A DNA stretch of 15,877 nt from Spirogloea muscicola. Taxonomy: Eukaryota > Streptophyta > Zygnematophyceae > Spirogloeales > Spirogloeaceae. The number at the start of each line of letters is the position of its first letter. Within the stretch, counting starts at the first letter, position 1. Location of the stretch: the NCBI GenBank assembly GCA_009602725.1, contig WELB01000027.1, positions 473,183 through 489,059 on the forward strand, read 5' to 3'. The notes beneath the pieces were generated by a model. That model ran no database searches. It was given only the letters and a program-made list of their open reading frames with translations, and was not told the origin of the DNA. Shown here in pieces: positions 14,336 through 15,877 of the stretch. The position numbers were made by a program, and so were the translations under genes.

Positions 14336-14478
14336 AAGAGAGAAGGCGCGCGGGGCGCATGAATTGAAAGGGAGGCCAATTCAAGCCAATACATTGTTCA
14401 GGCAGAGTCGAGTGCAGACTAAACAATGCTACATAATACGGAGACCTAATCTAAGGTACCTAAGATGACATTAGTACC
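14336..14478 (-). mobile_element. Retrotransposon 3' UTR and terminus
   Basis: GAGAGAAGGCGCGCGG, GCATGAATTGAAAGGGAGGC, CAATACATTGTTCAGGCAG, then CTAAGGTACC and GATGACATTAGTACC. The first 85 bases are nearly identical to 10836-10925, the inner part to 3355-3400. The 3' end abuts an ORF-end fragment of another copy after about 7 bases. Confidence 0.8.
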
Positions 14479-14484
14479 AGAAGA

Positions 14485-14700
14485 ATGTCGAAACGTCAAG
14501 ACCTGGAAGCAGCAGCAAAAGTGCATCTTGCCAGCAAAGTGATAGCAAAAGTCTTCGAGCGCTGGAGCAAGACTGAGAGCAACGTTTCGGTAGGTCTGAG
14601 CGGGCGACCCGGCGCCGTGGAGTCCGTGGAGCTCGCCTTGCTGCCCTTGACGCTGGACCAGCGCTCGCCGCACGAGCCGCCGGAGGAGGTCAAGTACCCG
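14485..14700 (+). CDS. Unrecognised open frame, possible gene fragment or exon
   Basis: Starts ATG at 14485 and stays open to 14760. The first 72 codons are compositionally plausible as protein: a Lys/Glu/Ala-rich predicted helix (residues 1-32), then a Gly-Arg-Pro-Gly loop and an acidic Pro-Pro-Glu-Glu segment. From about 14701 it runs into an HP65 copy, so the end is not genuine. It overlaps no recognised retroelement block. It may be an exon of an unseen gene, an internal part of a mobile element, or chance. Confidence 0.25.
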
Positions 14701-14763
14701 AGTCCTTGTTCTATTCCGTTAGTAGGCTGGCTTTTCACAGCCCCCATCCCCTTTGGATGAGCT
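14701..14763 (+). repeat. HP65 hairpin repeat
   Basis: AGTCCTTGTTCTATTCCG, then TTAGTAGGCTGGCTTTTCAC, then AGCCCCCATCCCCTTTGGAT and GAGCT. The stem-loop GGCTG with CAGCC is intact. It is followed by ACAAGGTCCCAAAGGG (14771-14786), the inverted left block, suggesting a second copy facing it. Confidence 0.7.
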
Positions 14764-14885
14764 GCCTTTACAAGGTCCCAAAGGGCCCGTGGACGTCAAT
14801 GGCCAGCGTGACGACTGAATGAGCTTGAGAGACGACCAGATGAGCTTCTTGATTGAGAAGAAGCAGGTCTCCTGTATGGAGTGAG

Positions 14886-14946
14886 GGCTTTGAAGAGCCG
14901 TTTTATCAGCTGTTTCTGTCAGTCTTATGAGAAAAGCCAGCCGACG
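14886..14946 (-). repeat. HP65-like repeat, degenerate
   Basis: The forward strand reads GGGCTTTGAAGAGCCG and, 30 bases on, GAGAAAAGCCAGCCGACGAA. The second part matches the complement of the core; the rest is poorly kept. The unexplained stretch 14787-14885 before it shows no gene. Confidence 0.4.
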
Positions 14947-14995
14947 AACGAGTGCACACATACGCAAGCGCAAACGCAAACGAACGCGAACCTAA

Positions 14996-15877
14996 ACGCG
15001 AGCTTCGTCTGAGGAGCTCCTGGCGAGGCACGACGCAGCTGTGGCGGCATCCGAAGCCAGCCGTGGTGGTCGAGGGGCAACACACGACCGGGCCGCCAGC
15101 GTCCGCAGGGCTCTTCGCTACGGCCACGCGGGCGAGCTCTCCCGGGCTGTGCAGGCCCTGGACGATGCGATGCTGGCGCCGACCAATGCGGCAACCCGGG
15201 CGGCTCTGGACTCCCTCCACTTCCCGTCCAGCTCCCCCCTGCCACCGTGGTTGGCCGCGTTCGCCCCGCCGGAGGAGGTGGTCTTGGACGCCGACGCCCT
15301 CATGAAGGCTCTCCAGACCAGCCGTCGCGCAGCCGCCGGCGGCCCCTCCCGCATGCTAACTGAGCACCTGCGGGAGATCTTCCTTGAGGGTGAGGCAACA
15401 GACTTCAACGCGCTGCTGCAGATCTGCCAGCATATGGCCCGCGACAATGTGCCGGCCAGCATCCGCGGCGTACTGTGCACCAGCACGCTGCTCGCCCTCG
15501 ACAAGCCGAGCGGGGGAGTCAGGCCCATTGCCATTGGGGAGGTCCTGTACCGCCTGGTGAGCCGCGTACTCTGGCAGCAGCATGCGGGGCTGGCGCAGGT
15601 GCACATGGCGCCACACCAGTACGGCGCGGGGCTGCGGAGTGGGGTCGAGGCCGTCGTTCATGGGGTTCGTGCGACCTTGGACCAGCACCCGGGGTGGCTG
15701 GTGCTGGCCGTTGACGTGAAGAATGCCTTCAACACTGTGGAGCGCGCCAGCATTGCGGAGGAGCTCCGGGCATCCTTCCCCTCCCTGGTACCCTTTTTCC
15801 GCTTGGGGTACGGTCAGCCCAGCGACCTCCTCTGGCGGACAGGGGGAGATCAAGTGGAGGTCCTGCAGTCCCAAGCG
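14996..15877 (+). CDS. Non-LTR retrotransposon reverse transcriptase, N-terminal part, runs off the window
   Basis: Open frame of 294 codons from just after TAA 14993-14995 to the window's last base; the first in-frame ATG is at 15170. Numbering from 14996, residues 170-185 are Lys-Pro-Ser-Gly-Gly-Val-Arg-Pro-Ile-Ala-Ile-Gly-Glu-Val-Leu-Tyr (RT motifs 1-2). Then come Gln-Tyr-Gly-Ala-Gly-Leu-Arg-Ser-Gly and motif A at 238-245, Ala-Val-Asp-Val-Lys-Asn-Ala-Phe, with catalytic Asp240. The Tyr/Phe-x-Asp-Asp box would lie past the window. Residues 1-165 are an Ala/Arg-rich linker leading to the RT; no upstream zinc finger or Myb domain is visible, so the copy may be 5'-truncated. It uses GC-rich codons without a break. 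The plus-strand orientation and family suit the endonuclease ORF at 7856-8857 being the missing other half of the same type of protein. Confidence 0.85.

Noticed and set aside
14963-15000. CGCAAACG repeats with one CCTAAA, suggestive of plant-type telomere sequence
   Set aside because: Only one CCTAAA occurs and the units are irregular; there is no array.
15118-15874. Minus-strand open frames of 162 and 172 codons opposite the reverse transcriptase
   Set aside because: They are mirror frames of the GC-rich RT coding strand, which carries the recognisable catalytic motifs.

Overview
Eukaryotic nuclear DNA. The two cellular genes are broken up by GT-AG spliceosomal introns, with acceptors mostly of the form TGCAG or CACAG. 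Exons are GC-rich and the rest is nearer 50% GC. The gene style, the intron density and a non-LTR retrotransposon with a restriction-like endonuclease are compatible with a green alga or a related photosynthetic protist. That is an inference; nothing in the window fixes the taxon. A 93-base C run opens the window and one N lies at 11013.

Layout. 270-1677 (+): a four-exon gene for a secreted, very cysteine-rich protein of unknown function. 1678-2930: intergenic DNA with one strong 76-nt hairpin. 2931-10930: almost entirely remains of non-LTR retrotransposons, mostly 3' ends on both strands. It includes one well preserved C-terminal endonuclease ORF (7856-8857), a decayed partner on the other strand (9328-about 9900) that meets it tail to tail at 9066-9114, and many shorter fragments. 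3521-4150 inside this block is an unexplained GC-rich island. 11021-13532 (+): a complete seven-exon gene for replication factor C subunit 2, a 335-residue clamp-loader AAA+ ATPase, with retroelement debris in its 5' flank, intron 1 and intron 6. 13533-14980: more retroelement 3' ends. 14996-15877 (+): the N-terminal and early reverse transcriptase part of a retrotransposon ORF that runs off the window.

Main result. Reading the fragments against each other gives a recurring 3' module: an ORF end resembling D-L-R-L-L-T-R-G-Y-stop, about 35-75 nt of spacer, then a roughly 65-nt repeat (called HP65 here, my label) whose core GGGCTGGCTTTTCACAGCCC folds into a small stem-loop, then an untranslated stretch, then a conserved terminal block ending GCGCGCCTTCTCTC instead of poly(A). 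Over twenty HP65 copies or partial copies occur in both orientations. I infer that HP65 and the terminal block are the RNA signals by which the element's reverse transcriptase recognises its template, and that short copies may be non-autonomous relatives. At least two subfamilies are present: A (7856-8857, 9328-9900, 11217-11400) and B (5743-6045, 6636-6755, 10218-10383, 4445-4522).

The two cellular genes have no evident functional link to each other.
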